Part shown: one piece after another, positions 46,179 to 55,177 of the stretch
Position numbering within the stretch: position 1 is the stretch's first letter
How the letters are laid out: each line of letters opens with the position of its first letter
Source of the DNA: Paracoccaceae bacterium
Lineage (GTDB): Bacteria > Pseudomonadota > Alphaproteobacteria > Rhodobacterales > Rhodobacteraceae
Direction: 5' to 3'
Assembly: GCA_016124615.1 (NCBI GenBank)
Contig: WGNF01000008.1
Location: 62,001-126,000 of the forward strand
DNA: 64,000 nt
Notes under the pieces: model-generated
Seen by the model: only the letters and a program-made list of their open reading frames with translations
Told to the model about the DNA's origin: nothing
The model's database searches: none
Position numbers and translations under genes: made by a program

Positions 46179-47435
46179 CTATTGCCGGATCAGCGCCGCC
46201 TCGGCCGCGTCGGCCTTGGCCCAGGCGGCGATGGCCTCGCCGATGGCCGCCGCCATCCGCGTGCGCCAGGCGGGATCCTGCAGGTTTTTCAAGTCACTGT
46301 CAGACGATAGAAAGCCAAGCTCCAGCAGCGCCGAAGGCACATCGGGCGACTTCAGCACCGAAAACGCCGCCATCTGGTGCGGCCGCTTGTGCATTTGCAG
46401 ACCCGCCGCCTTGATCGCCGTCACTAGGGCCGCGGCAAAGCGTTCCGATCGTGGCTGCGTTTCGGTCCGGGCCATGTCCATCAGCACGGTGGCAATCTGG
46501 TCGTCGGCGTTCGACAGATCGACGCCCGACAGGATATCGTCACGGTCGTGCCGCGCGGCCAGTTCGGCCGAGGCTTTGTCGGTCGCCTGATCCGACAGGG
46601 TGTAGACGGTGGCCCCGGTCGCCTCGCGCGCGCTTTCGGCATCGGCGTGGATCGACAGGAACAGATCGGCCCCCGCCGCGCGGGCGATCGACAGGCGGGT
46701 TTCCAGCGGCACGAACTCATCCGCCGAGCGGGTCAGGATCACCTGAACCCCCTGCCGCACCAGCACCTCCTTCAACTGGCGGGCAAAGCTCAGCGTGATG
46801 TCGGCTTCGTGCACATCGCCGCTGATCGAGCCGGGGTCGATGCCGCCGTGGCCGGGGTCGAGCACGACCAGCAAGGGCGCGTCGCCGGTCTGGCGCCGTT
46901 TCGGCGGCTTGACCGGGGCCGGGGTGGGCAGCGCCCAGAGGCTGGCATCGGCCTTGCCCGCGGTGGCGGCGAAGGTGGCGGCGCTGACCGGCTGCAATTC
47001 CAGCCGCACGGCGGCACGGCCGCGCAGGTTGCGCGTCTCCATCTCGGCCTGTTCGACGCCGTAGGGGCCGTCAAGTTCCACCACCATGCGCGACCAGCCC
47101 GCCTGCAACAGCCCGGCCCGGATCGCCGTGACGTGGCGCGAGGTGGAAAGTTTGGCCGGGTCCAGCGCGCGCCAGTCGACCTCGCGGAAGTCGAGCACCA
47201 GCCGGGGCGGGTTCGCCATCGTCGAGATGCGGTAGGGCACCGGCTGGCTGAGGTTCAGCAGGATATTGATCGAGGGTGCCAGCAACGGATCGAACCCGGC
47301 GCCCTGATCGGTGATCGCCGAACCCGCCGGATCGAAGCTGGCCAGCGCTGACAGCTGATCCGCCCGCGCCCCGCCCGTGACGGACAGGAACCCGGCCAGC
47401 GCCAGTGCCGCGATCGCCCGAAAAACCCTGCCCAT
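46179..47435 (-). CDS. N-acetylmuramoyl-L-alanine amidase (AmiC type)
   Basis: A 418-residue secreted amidase: signal peptide (ALALAGFLSVTGGARA), an AMIN domain (~35-165) for septal or peptidoglycan targeting, then Amidase_3. Zinc ligands are visible in LDPGHGGID, the Glu of DVHEADI and LSIHADA, with catalytic Glu in ALLELGFLSS. It cleaves stem peptides from glycan strands during daughter-cell separation. The ATG at 47435 is used; the upstream extension overlaps a repeat array that looks regulatory. Confidence 0.93.
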   Translation of the reverse strand: MGRVFRAIAALALAGFLSVTGGARADQLSALASFDPAGSAITDQGAGFDPLLAPSINILLNLSQPVPYRISTMANPPRLVLDFREVDWRALDPAKLSTSRHVTAIRAGLLQAGWSRMVVELDGPYGVEQAEMETRNLRGRAAVRLELQPVSAATFAATAGKADASLWALPTPAPVKPPKRRQTGDAPLLVVLDPGHGGIDPGSISGDVHEADITLSFARQLKEVLVRQGVQVILTRSADEFVPLETRLSIARAAGADLFLSIHADAESAREATGATVYTLSDQATDKASAELAARHDRDDILSGVDLSNADDQIATVLMDMARTETQPRSERFAAALVTAIKAAGLQMHKRPHQMAAFSVLKSPDVPSALLELGFLSSDSDLKNLQDPAWRTRMAAAIGEAIAAWAKADAAEAALIRQ

Positions 47436-47501
47436 GCCCGCTGCCCTTTTGCCGCCAAGGCTACGCCATTTCGTGCGGCGAAACAAACCTTTGGGCGAAA
47501 C

Positions 47502-47545
47502 TGTGAACACCGATTTCACACCGTTTCCGCACCGATTTGGCACCG
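47502..47545. repeat. four 11-bp direct repeats upstream of the amidase gene
   Basis: On the plus strand the units are TGTGAACACCG, ATTTCACACCG, TTTCCGCACCG and ATTTGGCACCG, contiguous, each 11 bp and each ending CACCG. One helical turn per unit puts all cores on one DNA face, as in OmpR/PhoB-type response-regulator sites. The array starts 67 bp before the amidase ATG. Confidence 0.7.
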
Positions 47546-47562
47546 GCCATTTCACGTTGGCG

Positions 47563-48708
47563 TCAGCGGCGGTTCGCGAAGGCGCGCAGCCGGTCCAGCC
47601 CCTCGGCGATGTCCGCCGTCGCCCGCGCGTAGGAGAACCGCAGCGTCTGCGCGCCGCGCACCGGGTCGAAATCCAGCCCCGGCGTGACCGCCACCCCGGC
47701 TTCGGTCAGAATCTCGGCGGCGAAGGCGCGGCTGTCGCGGGTCAGGTCGGACACATCGGCGTAGATGTAGAAGGCGCCATCGGGCGGCGCGATATGGGCA
47801 AAGCCCGCACGCGGCAGCCCCTCCAGCATCAGGCGGCGGTTCTCGGCATAGACGGCGACGTTGGCCTGCAACTCGGTGTCGCAGTCCAGCGCGGCAAGTG
47901 CTGCGATCTGGCTGGCGTGCGGCGGGCAGATGAACATGTTCTGCGCCAGCCGCTCGATCAGGCGGACGTGATCGGACGGCACCACCATCCAGCCGATGCG
48001 CCAGCCGGTCATGCTGAAGTATTTCGAGAAGGAGTTGATGACGTAGACGTCATCGCTGAGTTCCAGCGCAGACACCGCCCGGCCTTCGTACTGGATGCCG
48101 TGGTAGATCTCGTCGGAAATGAAGCTGATGCCGCGTTCGGCACAATGCGCGATCAGCGCCGCCAGCGCCGCCCGGCTGAGCATAGTGCCCGAGGGGTTAC
48201 CCGGCGAAGCGACGATCAGTCCCCGCAGGTCCGGCACCCCGGCCAGATCGGCGGGCATCGGTTGCAGGCGGTTCGCCTCGGCGGTGGGGATGCCGACCGG
48301 GGTCAGCGACAGCGCGCGCAGGATCTGGCGGTAGGACGGGTAGCCCGGTTCCCCCAGCGCCACCCGTTCGCCCGCATCAAAGAGCGCGGTGAAGGCCAGC
48401 AGGAACGCGGCCGAAGAGCCTGCGGTGACGACGACACGGGCGGGGTCGAGGTCGATTCCGTACCAGCGGTGGTAAAGTCGGGCGATGCCGGCGCGCAGGT
48501 CCGGCAGGCCAAGGGCGACGGTGTAGCCGAGCGGCCCGGCCTCCATCGCGCGCGCCAGCGCCGCCCGCGCGCCAGCGGGCGCCGGGGTGCCGGGTTGGCC
48601 GACCTCCATATGGATGATGTGGCGCCCGGCCTCTTCCGCTGCCCGCGCTGCCTCCATCACGTCCATGACGATGAAAGGGTCGACCGCGCCCCGTCGTGAT
48701 GCCCGCAT
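47563..48708 (-). CDS. PLP-dependent aminotransferase (class I/II)
   Basis: A 381-residue fold-type I aminotransferase with PNG-like segment MEVGQPGTPAP, SPGNPSGTML, SDEIYHGIQYEG and PLP lysine in NSFSKYFSMTGWRIGW. The C-terminal FSYARAT carries the substrate-carboxylate Arg. It is probably an aspartate- or aromatic-type amino acid aminotransferase; specificity cannot be read from the sequence. It stands upstream of the amidase gene on the same strand. Confidence 0.9.
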   Translation of the reverse strand: MRASRRGAVDPFIVMDVMEAARAAEEAGRHIIHMEVGQPGTPAPAGARAALARAMEAGPLGYTVALGLPDLRAGIARLYHRWYGIDLDPARVVVTAGSSAAFLLAFTALFDAGERVALGEPGYPSYRQILRALSLTPVGIPTAEANRLQPMPADLAGVPDLRGLIVASPGNPSGTMLSRAALAALIAHCAERGISFISDEIYHGIQYEGRAVSALELSDDVYVINSFSKYFSMTGWRIGWMVVPSDHVRLIERLAQNMFICPPHASQIAALAALDCDTELQANVAVYAENRRLMLEGLPRAGFAHIAPPDGAFYIYADVSDLTRDSRAFAAEILTEAGVAVTPGLDFDPVRGAQTLRFSYARATADIAEGLDRLRAFANRR

Positions 48709-48882
48709 CTGCCGCCCCCTTTGCCCATCCGTTCCGGTTCTTCCCAGCCGGGCGGGCGGCGGTCAACCCCGCCTGCCGCCGCAGCCGCGCGGAAACCGGC
48801 CGCGCGACACCCCGGCGCTTGCCTCTGCCGCCCGATCTGCGATGCTTCCCGCCAACGCCCCCCACGACCGATGAGGATTCCG

Positions 48883-49641
48883 ATGCCCCGTTTTCGTCTT
48901 GCGCTGGCCTTTGCGCTGGCCCTCGCCGCGCCGCTGGCGGCGCCTGCCGCACCGCTCGACCTGACCAACATGTCCGACAGTGACCGCGCCGCCTTCCAGC
49001 AAGAGGTGCGAACCTACCTGCTGGCCCACCCCGAGGTGCTGGTGGAGGCGATCAAGGAACTGGATGCGCGGCAGGCGGCGCAACAGGAACAGTCGGACGT
49101 GCAACTGGTGAAAAGCAACGCCGATGCGCTGTTCAAGGACGGCTATTCCTTCGTCGGCGGCAACCCGGACGGCAACGTGACGCTGGTCGAGTTCCTCGAT
49201 TACCGCTGCGCCTATTGCCGCAAGGCCTATGACGAGGTGAGCCAACTGGTGAAGGGGGATGGCAACATCCGCTTCGTGGTGAAGGAATTCCCGATCCTTG
49301 GCCAGCAGTCAGAGATCTCGTCGCGCTACGCCATCGCGGTGATGCAGGCCGACGGGCCCGCCGCCTATGCCAAGGTGCATGACGCGCTGATGACCTTCCG
49401 CGGCGAGGTGAACGCGACCTCGCTGACCGAGCTTTCGGCCAAGTTCGGGCTGGACGCCAAGGACCTGCTGGCCCGGATGAACTCGGACGCGGTGACGCAG
49501 GTGATCACCGAGAACCGTTCGCTGGGCGACACGATGCAGATCAGCGGCACGCCGACCTTTGTGCTGGCCGACCAGATGATCCGCGGCTACCTGCCGCTGG
49601 ACGGCATGAAAGAGATCGTCACCAAGGTGCGGTCGGAATAA
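48883..49641 (+). CDS. DsbA-family periplasmic thiol-disulfide oxidoreductase
   Basis: A 252-residue protein with signal peptide (ALAFALALAAPLAAPAAP). An N-terminal helical region (~30-85) is typical of the Com1/ScsC-like group. The thioredoxin fold follows, with active site C109-A-Y-C112 and cis-Pro in SGTPTFVLAD. It introduces or isomerises disulfides in the periplasm. Start 48883 is chosen because TGAGGA lies just before it; ATG 48871 is an alternative. Confidence 0.92.
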   Translation: MPRFRLALAFALALAAPLAAPAAPLDLTNMSDSDRAAFQQEVRTYLLAHPEVLVEAIKELDARQAAQQEQSDVQLVKSNADALFKDGYSFVGGNPDGNVTLVEFLDYRCAYCRKAYDEVSQLVKGDGNIRFVVKEFPILGQQSEISSRYAIAVMQADGPAAYAKVHDALMTFRGEVNATSLTELSAKFGLDAKDLLARMNSDAVTQVITENRSLGDTMQISGTPTFVLADQMIRGYLPLDGMKEIVTKVRSE

Positions 49642-49652
49642 TCGCGCGGCGT

Positions 49653-49675
49653 CCGGGGGGCTATCCGCCCCCCGG
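49653..49675. terminator. hairpin between convergent dsbA-like and SH3 genes
   Basis: CCGGGGGGC and GCCCCCCGG form a perfect 9-bp stem with a TATCC loop in the 44-bp gap. It is likely a shared terminator for both strands. Confidence 0.7.
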
Positions 49676-49685
49676 CCCTGCCGGC

Positions 49686-50348
49686 CTACTGAAGAATACG
49701 CACCACGGTGCGCGACTGGTTCTCGACCACGACGGGCTGGCCGTCGAGGTACATGTAGGAATACCGGCTGTCCGGCACCGGGGTCAGGGTGACCGAGTTC
49801 GGCACCACCGTCCCGACCGCAACATTGCCGGGCACCGTCACCGGCGCGACCGGATTCTGGGTGACGTAGGTCGTCACCTTCCGGTCGGGCGCGGTCGTCG
49901 CCGCACCGCCTGCCGCGCCAACCACGGCGCCGACCGCGGCCCCGACCGGCCCGCCCACCGCGGCGCCGACCGCGGCCCCGGCAAGCGCGCCGCCAGCCGC
50001 GTGGTGGTTTACCTTCCGCTGGTCATAGGTGAGCGTGGAAACCGAGGTCTCGGAATTCGGCTGCGACAGCAGAACCTGGCCGGACCCGGTCGTAACCCCG
50101 AGGTCGGCCGCCGACATCCAGCCGGTCTGGCCGTTCATCTCGACTTCGCACCAGTCATTGCTGGCAAGGCAGCCCTGCACCATCACGGGGCTGTTCACCG
50201 GCGGCTGGCCGATGATCGTGTATTGCGTTCCCGGCCCCTGCAAAAGCGGGCCATTGGTGACGATGGTGGCCTGCGCGGTCTGCGCAAAGGCCGCGGGCGC
50301 CATCAGCATGGCCGTCGCCGAAAGGGCTGCAAGCGAGTTCATCCGCAT
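49686..50348 (-). CDS. secreted SH3-domain protein with glycine-zipper region
   Basis: A 220-residue protein: signal peptide (ALSATAMLMAPAAFA), bacterial SH3 domain (~25-85: LLQGPGTQYTIIGQPPVNSP, WCEVEMNGQTGWM) and a Gly/Ala zipper (~117-150: AGAAVGAAVGGPVGAAVGA). A C-terminal segment with SYMYLDGQPVVVENQSRTVV resembles DUF1236. It is likely an envelope or periplasmic protein; its role is unknown. GGAGAG precedes the ATG. Confidence 0.85.
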   Translation of the reverse strand: MRMNSLAALSATAMLMAPAAFAQTAQATIVTNGPLLQGPGTQYTIIGQPPVNSPVMVQGCLASNDWCEVEMNGQTGWMSAADLGVTTGSGQVLLSQPNSETSVSTLTYDQRKVNHHAAGGALAGAAVGAAVGGPVGAAVGAVVGAAGGAATTAPDRKVTTYVTQNPVAPVTVPGNVAVGTVVPNSVTLTPVPDSRYSYMYLDGQPVVVENQSRTVVRILQ

Positions 50349-50545
50349 CGGAGTCTCTCCTTTCTGTTTGAGACGGAAAGGACATGGGCCGCCCGATGGC
50401 AGCTTGCAAAGGCCGCGATCAGGGTCGGCGGGTCAGGGTCGGAATGGCAGGAAACAGCCGTCGGGATGTGCGCGGATCGGCATCAGCGCGCCAATGCGCG
50501 CCGATCACTTCTGCTCGGGTTCGGCGTGAACGGGGTGGCGGGCTG

Positions 50546-51667
50546 CTATTCCGCAGCCTCGGCCTTGGCCTCGATCTCGACGGCTTTGGCTTCGACCAGT
50601 TCGACGATGTGGTCGATCATCTTGTCGTTGCCAAGCTTGTGGCTTTGCTTGCCCGCCAGATAGACCATGCCGGATCCGGCGCCGCCGCCGGTGAATCCGA
50701 TATCGGTCATCAGCGCCTCGCCGGGGCCGTTCACCACGCAGCCGATGATCGACAGGCTCATCGAGGTGGTGATGTGGGCGAGGCGATCCTCCAGCGCGGC
50801 GACGGTCTTGATGACGTCGAAGCCCTGCCGGGCGCAGGACGGGCAAGAGATGATGGTGACGCCGCGGTGGCGCAGGCCGAGGGATTTCAGGATCTCGTAG
50901 CCCACCTTCACCTCTTCCACCGGGTCGGCGGAAAGGGAAACGCGGATGGTGTCGCCGATGCCGGACCACAAGAGGTTGCCAAGGCCGATGGCGCTTTTCA
51001 CCGTGCCAGAGACGAGGCCGCCCGCCTCGGTGATGCCAAGGTGGATCGGGGCGTCGGTGACCTCGGCCAGTTGCTGGTAGGCGGCGGCGGCGAGGAAGAC
51101 GTCGGAGGCTTTCACCGAGATCTTGAACTCGTGGAAGTCGTTGTCTTGCAGGATCTTGATGTGGTCGAGGCCGGATTCCACCATCGCCTCGGGGCAAGGC
51201 TCGCCATATTTCTCCAGCAGATGCCGCTCCAGCGACCCGGCGTTGACGCCGATGCGGATCGAACAGCCGTGGTCTTTCGCGGCCTTGATGACCTCGCGCA
51301 CCCGGCGGGCGTCGCCGATGTTGCCAGGGTTGATGCGCAGGCAGGCCGCGCCCGCCTCGGCCGCCTCGATCGCGCGTTTGTAATGGAAATGGATGTCGGC
51401 GACGATCGGCACCGGGCTTTCGGCGACGATGTGCTTCAGCGCGGCGGTGCTGTCTTCATCGGGGGTCGAGATGCGCACGATGTCGGCGCCCGCGACGGCG
51501 CAGCGCTGCACCTGATCCAGCGTGGCGGCGACGTCAGAGGTGTTGGTGTTGGTCATCGTCTGCACCGTGATCGGCGCGTCGCCACCGACCGGCACGCGGC
51601 CCACCATGATCTGGCGCGACTTGCGGCGCTCGATATTGCGCCAGGGGCGGATCGGGTTCAGCGACAT
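50546..51667 (-). CDS. ispG: 4-hydroxy-3-methylbut-2-en-1-yl diphosphate synthase
   Basis: A 373-residue IspG (GcpE) enzyme of the MEP isoprenoid pathway. It has the TIM barrel ([20 protein letters not shown]) and the [4Fe-4S] domain with CPSC and [10 protein letters not shown]. It converts MEcPP to HMBPP. The ATG at 51667 (MSLNPIRPW) is chosen over a TTG two codons earlier. It follows the RodZ-like gene by 68 bp on the same strand, an arrangement common in proteobacteria. Confidence 0.97.
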   Translation of the reverse strand: MSLNPIRPWRNIERRKSRQIMVGRVPVGGDAPITVQTMTNTNTSDVAATLDQVQRCAVAGADIVRISTPDEDSTAALKHIVAESPVPIVADIHFHYKRAIEAAEAGAACLRINPGNIGDARRVREVIKAAKDHGCSIRIGVNAGSLERHLLEKYGEPCPEAMVESGLDHIKILQDNDFHEFKISVKASDVFLAAAAYQQLAEVTDAPIHLGITEAGGLVSGTVKSAIGLGNLLWSGIGDTIRVSLSADPVEEVKVGYEILKSLGLRHRGVTIISCPSCARQGFDVIKTVAALEDRLAHITTSMSLSIIGCVVNGPGEALMTDIGFTGGGAGSGMVYLAGKQSHKLGNDKMIDHIVELVEAKAVEIEAKAEAAE

Positions 51668-51735
51668 GGGCAACCTCGCGGGTGGGGATGCGCCTTATCT
51701 AGGGCATCCCCATCGGCGCGGCAATCGGACGGGGG

Positions 51736-52941
51736 TTATTTCGTGCTGGCGTCGGCGACGGCGACGGCCTTGGCAAGGTCCGGATCGCGGTTCAGGTCGG
51801 CGACGCTGTAGCTCGATTGCAGGTTCTCGGCGCTGAGGGCGAGGTTCTTGATCACCTGGCTGCCGGGCGAGGCCGGGCCATAGGCCTTGCCATTCAGCAG
51901 GAAGTAGACCGAGCCCGAATTGCCCGCCCGCAGGCGTGCGGGTTGTTCGGTCTGCGGCACGGTCCATTTCTCGCCCGCGTCGAGGATTTTCTCGAACAGC
52001 ACGGTGCCATCGGTGGCGGTGACGCGCACCCAGGACGGGCGGACCGCCATGATCTGCACCGGCGGGGCGGCGTCGGCGACGACCTTCGGGGTGTCGGCGG
52101 GTGCGCTGCCCGCAGCGGCGGCGGCAAGCGCGGCGGCCATCGAGGATTGCGGCGCGGGAACGGTGGCATCCTGCGCCGGGGCATCGGGGTTGATCGCGGC
52201 GATCGGGCCATCGCGCGGCACCAGCACCGGCACGTCAAGCGGTTGCGGCCGGTAAAGCCGGTCGAGCGCATCGGCCGAGGGCACGGTGACACCGGCGACC
52301 TGCGCCGCCGCGCCCGTCGCGGCGCCTGCCGGAAGTTTCGCCACACCGGCCAGCGGATCGAGGCTGGCCACCACACCGGGCGCCTGATCGACCGGCGAGA
52401 CCTGCACGCGCTGCACCTGTTGCAGAACCGACCAGCCGCCGTAGCCGACGACGCCGATCAGCGCCAGCAGCACGAGGACCGAGCCGACCGCGCCGGGCTG
52501 AATGCCCGAAAACAGGCCGGGGCCATGCGGCACGAAGGTGGCGTTGGGGTTGGCCAGCGGATCGCGATGTTCGGGTTTCGGGCGCGCCTTCGGCGTCGGG
52601 CGCACCGAGGAGGCGGCGGCCGACATGCCGTGGGCCACCGAGAAATTGGCTTCCTTGCAGAACCGCTCGAACGCCTGTTCGGGGTCCATCGCAAGATAGC
52701 GGGCGTAAGAGCGGACATAGCCCGCCACAAATCCTTGTGTCTCGAAGGCCGAAACATCGCAATTCTCGATCGCGGCGACATAGGTCGCCTTGATCTTCAA
52801 CTCTCGCTGAACGTCGAGTAGCGATTTGCCGAGCGTGGCGCGTTCACCGCGCATCAGATCGCCCAGTTTCAGCTCGAAATCGTCGAAGCCTTTCGGCTTC
52901 TCCTCATCCGTCGCCGAGGGCCTGCCCCTACGCCCGATCAT
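51736..52941 (-). CDS. RodZ-like helix-turn-helix membrane protein
   Basis: A 401-residue protein: N-terminal HTH_25 domain (~22-95: RATLGKSLLDVQRELKIKATY), transmembrane helix ~150-175 (SVLVLLALIGVVGYGGW), a long Ala/Pro-rich linker and a C-terminal DUF4115 beta domain (~290-370: VRVTATDGTVLFEKILDAGE). This is the architecture of RodZ, which links MreB to the elongation machinery. Synteny with ispG supports it. Confidence 0.9.
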   Translation of the reverse strand: MIGRRGRPSATDEEKPKGFDDFELKLGDLMRGERATLGKSLLDVQRELKIKATYVAAIENCDVSAFETQGFVAGYVRSYARYLAMDPEQAFERFCKEANFSVAHGMSAAASSVRPTPKARPKPEHRDPLANPNATFVPHGPGLFSGIQPGAVGSVLVLLALIGVVGYGGWSVLQQVQRVQVSPVDQAPGVVASLDPLAGVAKLPAGAATGAAAQVAGVTVPSADALDRLYRPQPLDVPVLVPRDGPIAAINPDAPAQDATVPAPQSSMAAALAAAAAGSAPADTPKVVADAAPPVQIMAVRPSWVRVTATDGTVLFEKILDAGEKWTVPQTEQPARLRAGNSGSVYFLLNGKAYGPASPGSQVIKNLALSAENLQSSYSVADLNRDPDLAKAVAVADASTK

Positions 52942-53065
52942 GCGATCCGCCTCATGCCTGTTCCGTCTTAACAGCGGTTAATTGTCTTTCGCGGCACCGA
53001 CTCAGCCCGCGTTGGCTCTGGCAAGAAATAACACACGGCCGTGATGGATGCACCCGCAGAAGAGG

Positions 53066-54289
53066 TCAGGCAGTCATCTCGGCGCGATTCAGCGCACAGT
53101 GCGCCCAAAGCTTGTCCATCGCCTGCACCAGCGCCTCGATCATCGCGGCATCGTGCACCGGAGAGGGGGTAAAGCGCAGCCGCTCGGTGCCTTTGGGCAC
53201 GGTGGGGTAGTTGATCGGCTGGACGTAGACGCCGAACTGTTCCAGCAGCATGTCCGACAGCATCTTGCAGTGCACCGGGTCGCCGACATGCACCGGCACG
53301 ATATGGCTGCCGTGGTCGATCAGCGGCAGTCCGAGGCCCTTCAGCCGCAGCTTCAGCGTGCGGGCGGCGGCCTGATGGCGGTCGCGCAGCGCCTGATCGG
53401 TCTTGAGGTGGCGCACCGAGGCGGCGGCGCCCGCCGCGATGACCGGCGGCAGCGAGGTGGTGAAGATGAAGCCCGGCGCGTAAGACCGCACCGCATCGAC
53501 CATTTTCGCGCTGGCGGCGATGTAGCCGCCGAACACGCCGAAGGCCTTGCCCAGCGTGCCGTTGATGATGTCGAGCCGGTGCATCTGGCCATCGCGCTCG
53601 GCCACGCCGCCACCGCGGGGGCCGTACATGCCAACGGCGTGAACCTCGTCAAGATAGGTCAGCGCGTTGAACTCGTCGGCAAGGTCGCAGATCGCGGCGA
53701 TCGGGCCGAAGTCGCCATCCATCGAGTAGATCGACTCGAAGGCGATCAGCTTCGGCGCGGCCGGATCGTCGGCGGCCAGAAGTTCACGCAGATGTGCGAT
53801 GTCGTTATGGCGGAAGATGCGCTTCAGCCCGCCGCCCCGCTTGATCCCCTCGATCATGCTGGCGTGGTTCAGCGCGTCGGAATAGATGATCAGGCCCGGA
53901 AAGATCGTCCGCAGCGTCGATAGCGTCGCGTCATTGGCGATGTAGGCCGAGGAAAACACCAGCGCCGCCTCTTTGCCGTGCAGGTCGGAAAGCTCCGCCT
54001 CAAGCCGCTTGTGATAGACCGTGGTGCCCGAAATGTTGCGCGTGCCGCCCGATCCGGCGCCGGTCGCGTCCAGCGCCTCGTGCATCGCCGCCAGCACCAC
54101 CGGGTGCTGCCCCATGCCCAGATAATCGTTGCCGCACCAGACGGTAATGTCTTTCTCGGTGCCGTCGGCCTTGCGCCAGATCGCGTGCGGATAGGCCCCT
54201 TTGCGGCGCTCGATATCGATGAACGTCCGATAGCGGCCCTCGTCGTGAAGACGTTGCAGGGCCGCATCGATCGAAGAGTCGTAGTTCAT
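53066..54289 (-). CDS. hemA: 5-aminolevulinate synthase
   Basis: A 407-residue Shemin-type ALA synthase, the same length as Rhodobacter HemA, with [19 protein letters not shown] at the start, [27 protein letters not shown] and PLP lysine in [13 protein letters not shown]. It condenses glycine and succinyl-CoA, the first step of tetrapyrrole synthesis. The ATG at 54289 follows GAGGG. A well-placed FNR-type site upstream points to oxygen control. Confidence 0.97.
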   Translation of the reverse strand: MNYDSSIDAALQRLHDEGRYRTFIDIERRKGAYPHAIWRKADGTEKDITVWCGNDYLGMGQHPVVLAAMHEALDATGAGSGGTRNISGTTVYHKRLEAELSDLHGKEAALVFSSAYIANDATLSTLRTIFPGLIIYSDALNHASMIEGIKRGGGLKRIFRHNDIAHLRELLAADDPAAPKLIAFESIYSMDGDFGPIAAICDLADEFNALTYLDEVHAVGMYGPRGGGVAERDGQMHRLDIINGTLGKAFGVFGGYIAASAKMVDAVRSYAPGFIFTTSLPPVIAAGAAASVRHLKTDQALRDRHQAAARTLKLRLKGLGLPLIDHGSHIVPVHVGDPVHCKMLSDMLLEQFGVYVQPINYPTVPKGTERLRFTPSPVHDAAMIEALVQAMDKLWAHCALNRAEMTA

Positions 54290-54321
54290 TCCAAGTCCCT
54301 CGCGCCGGGTTGCTTTAGGGC

Positions 54322-54363
54322 GCAATAGGGCGTCCGTTCGCGGTGTGCCTTGATATCGGTCAA
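54322..54363 (-). promoter_or_regulatory. FNR/FnrL-dependent class II promoter of hemA
   Basis: TTGACCGATATCAA (54363-54350, minus strand) matches the FNR consensus TTGAT-N4-ATCAA at nine of ten positions. A -10 hexamer TATTGC (54327-54322) lies exactly where a class II promoter needs it, with the site centred at -41.5. The predicted start is near 54315, 26 bases before the hemA ATG. Confidence 0.8.
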
Positions 54364-54431
54364 ATACATGTCTCGCCAAGTGGGCAATTTGCCGCCCCGT
54401 GCCCGATATCCGATCACGCCTTGGTTTGCAC

Positions 54432-55073
54432 TCAGTTCTCGATGGCAAGACGGCAGTCGGTGGCCGGAACACCTGCGGAACAGTCGAGCCGGCCGTCAGC
54501 GTTGTAGCAGGTGGTTCCGCCACGACCGCCGCGCGTGCCGCTTCGGCAAGCGGAGAGCGCACGAGACACGGCGTCAGGGCCACGGGCGAGGCCGGAAGCC
54601 GGGCGGGAGGGCGAGAAAGCGAAGGCCTTCGGCCCGGCGTCGCGCATGTAGAACTGCATGTACATGCCCGTGGCGCTGCGCCCCATCTCCAGCGCGCGCG
54701 GGGTCCAGCCTTTCGGGACGATGTCAGCCACCACCGCGCAGGTCGCGCCGACTGGCTGCCCGGCCTTGCACGAAGCAAGCGCGGCTTGCCGGGCGGCGAT
54801 GCTATTGTTGTAATCGGCCGCGGCGACAAAGGCGACCTTGCCATCGGGGTGCACGCTGGCCGCGACAGCCCCGTAATAGGCGAGGCCGCGCACCTGCGCC
54901 GCGATGGATGCCAATGCCCCGGAACTGATGCCCGGCGCGGGTGTCGTGCGGATCTCGGCGTCGCGGCTGGTGTAGATCAGCGTGCGCGCCACATCATCGG
55001 TGATTGGAGCCGCATCGGCTGCAATGGCGAAGGTAAGAGCGGCCAAGACGGCTGCAATCGTGACGCGAAACAT
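54432..55073 (-). CDS. secreted protein of unknown function upstream of hemA
   Basis: A 213-residue protein with signal peptide ([21 protein letters not shown]) and six cysteines in the mature part ([33 protein letters not shown]). They probably form disulfides in the periplasm. AGAGGA precedes the ATG. No family is recognised. It is on the same strand as hemA, which starts 142 bp downstream behind its own promoter. Confidence 0.72.
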   Translation of the reverse strand: MFRVTIAAVLAALTFAIAADAAPITDDVARTLIYTSRDAEIRTTPAPGISSGALASIAAQVRGLAYYGAVAASVHPDGKVAFVAAADYNNSIAARQAALASCKAGQPVGATCAVVADIVPKGWTPRALEMGRSATGMYMQFYMRDAGPKAFAFSPSRPASGLARGPDAVSRALSACRSGTRGGRGGTTCYNADGRLDCSAGVPATDCRLAIEN

Positions 55074-55177
55074 GCGGTGTCCTCTCTTGTTACGTGATGA
55101 GGATACACAACCTGCCGGGTCTGGACACCCCTTCGCCGAGTGCTAGGCTCGCCCGCAATCAGAAAAGGAGTTCCCCG

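Noticed and set aside
52968..52981. TTAACAGCGGTTAA upstream of the RodZ-like gene, resembling a CtrA site
   Set aside because: The half-sites are 6 bp apart, whereas the CtrA consensus TTAA-N7-TTAA needs 7.
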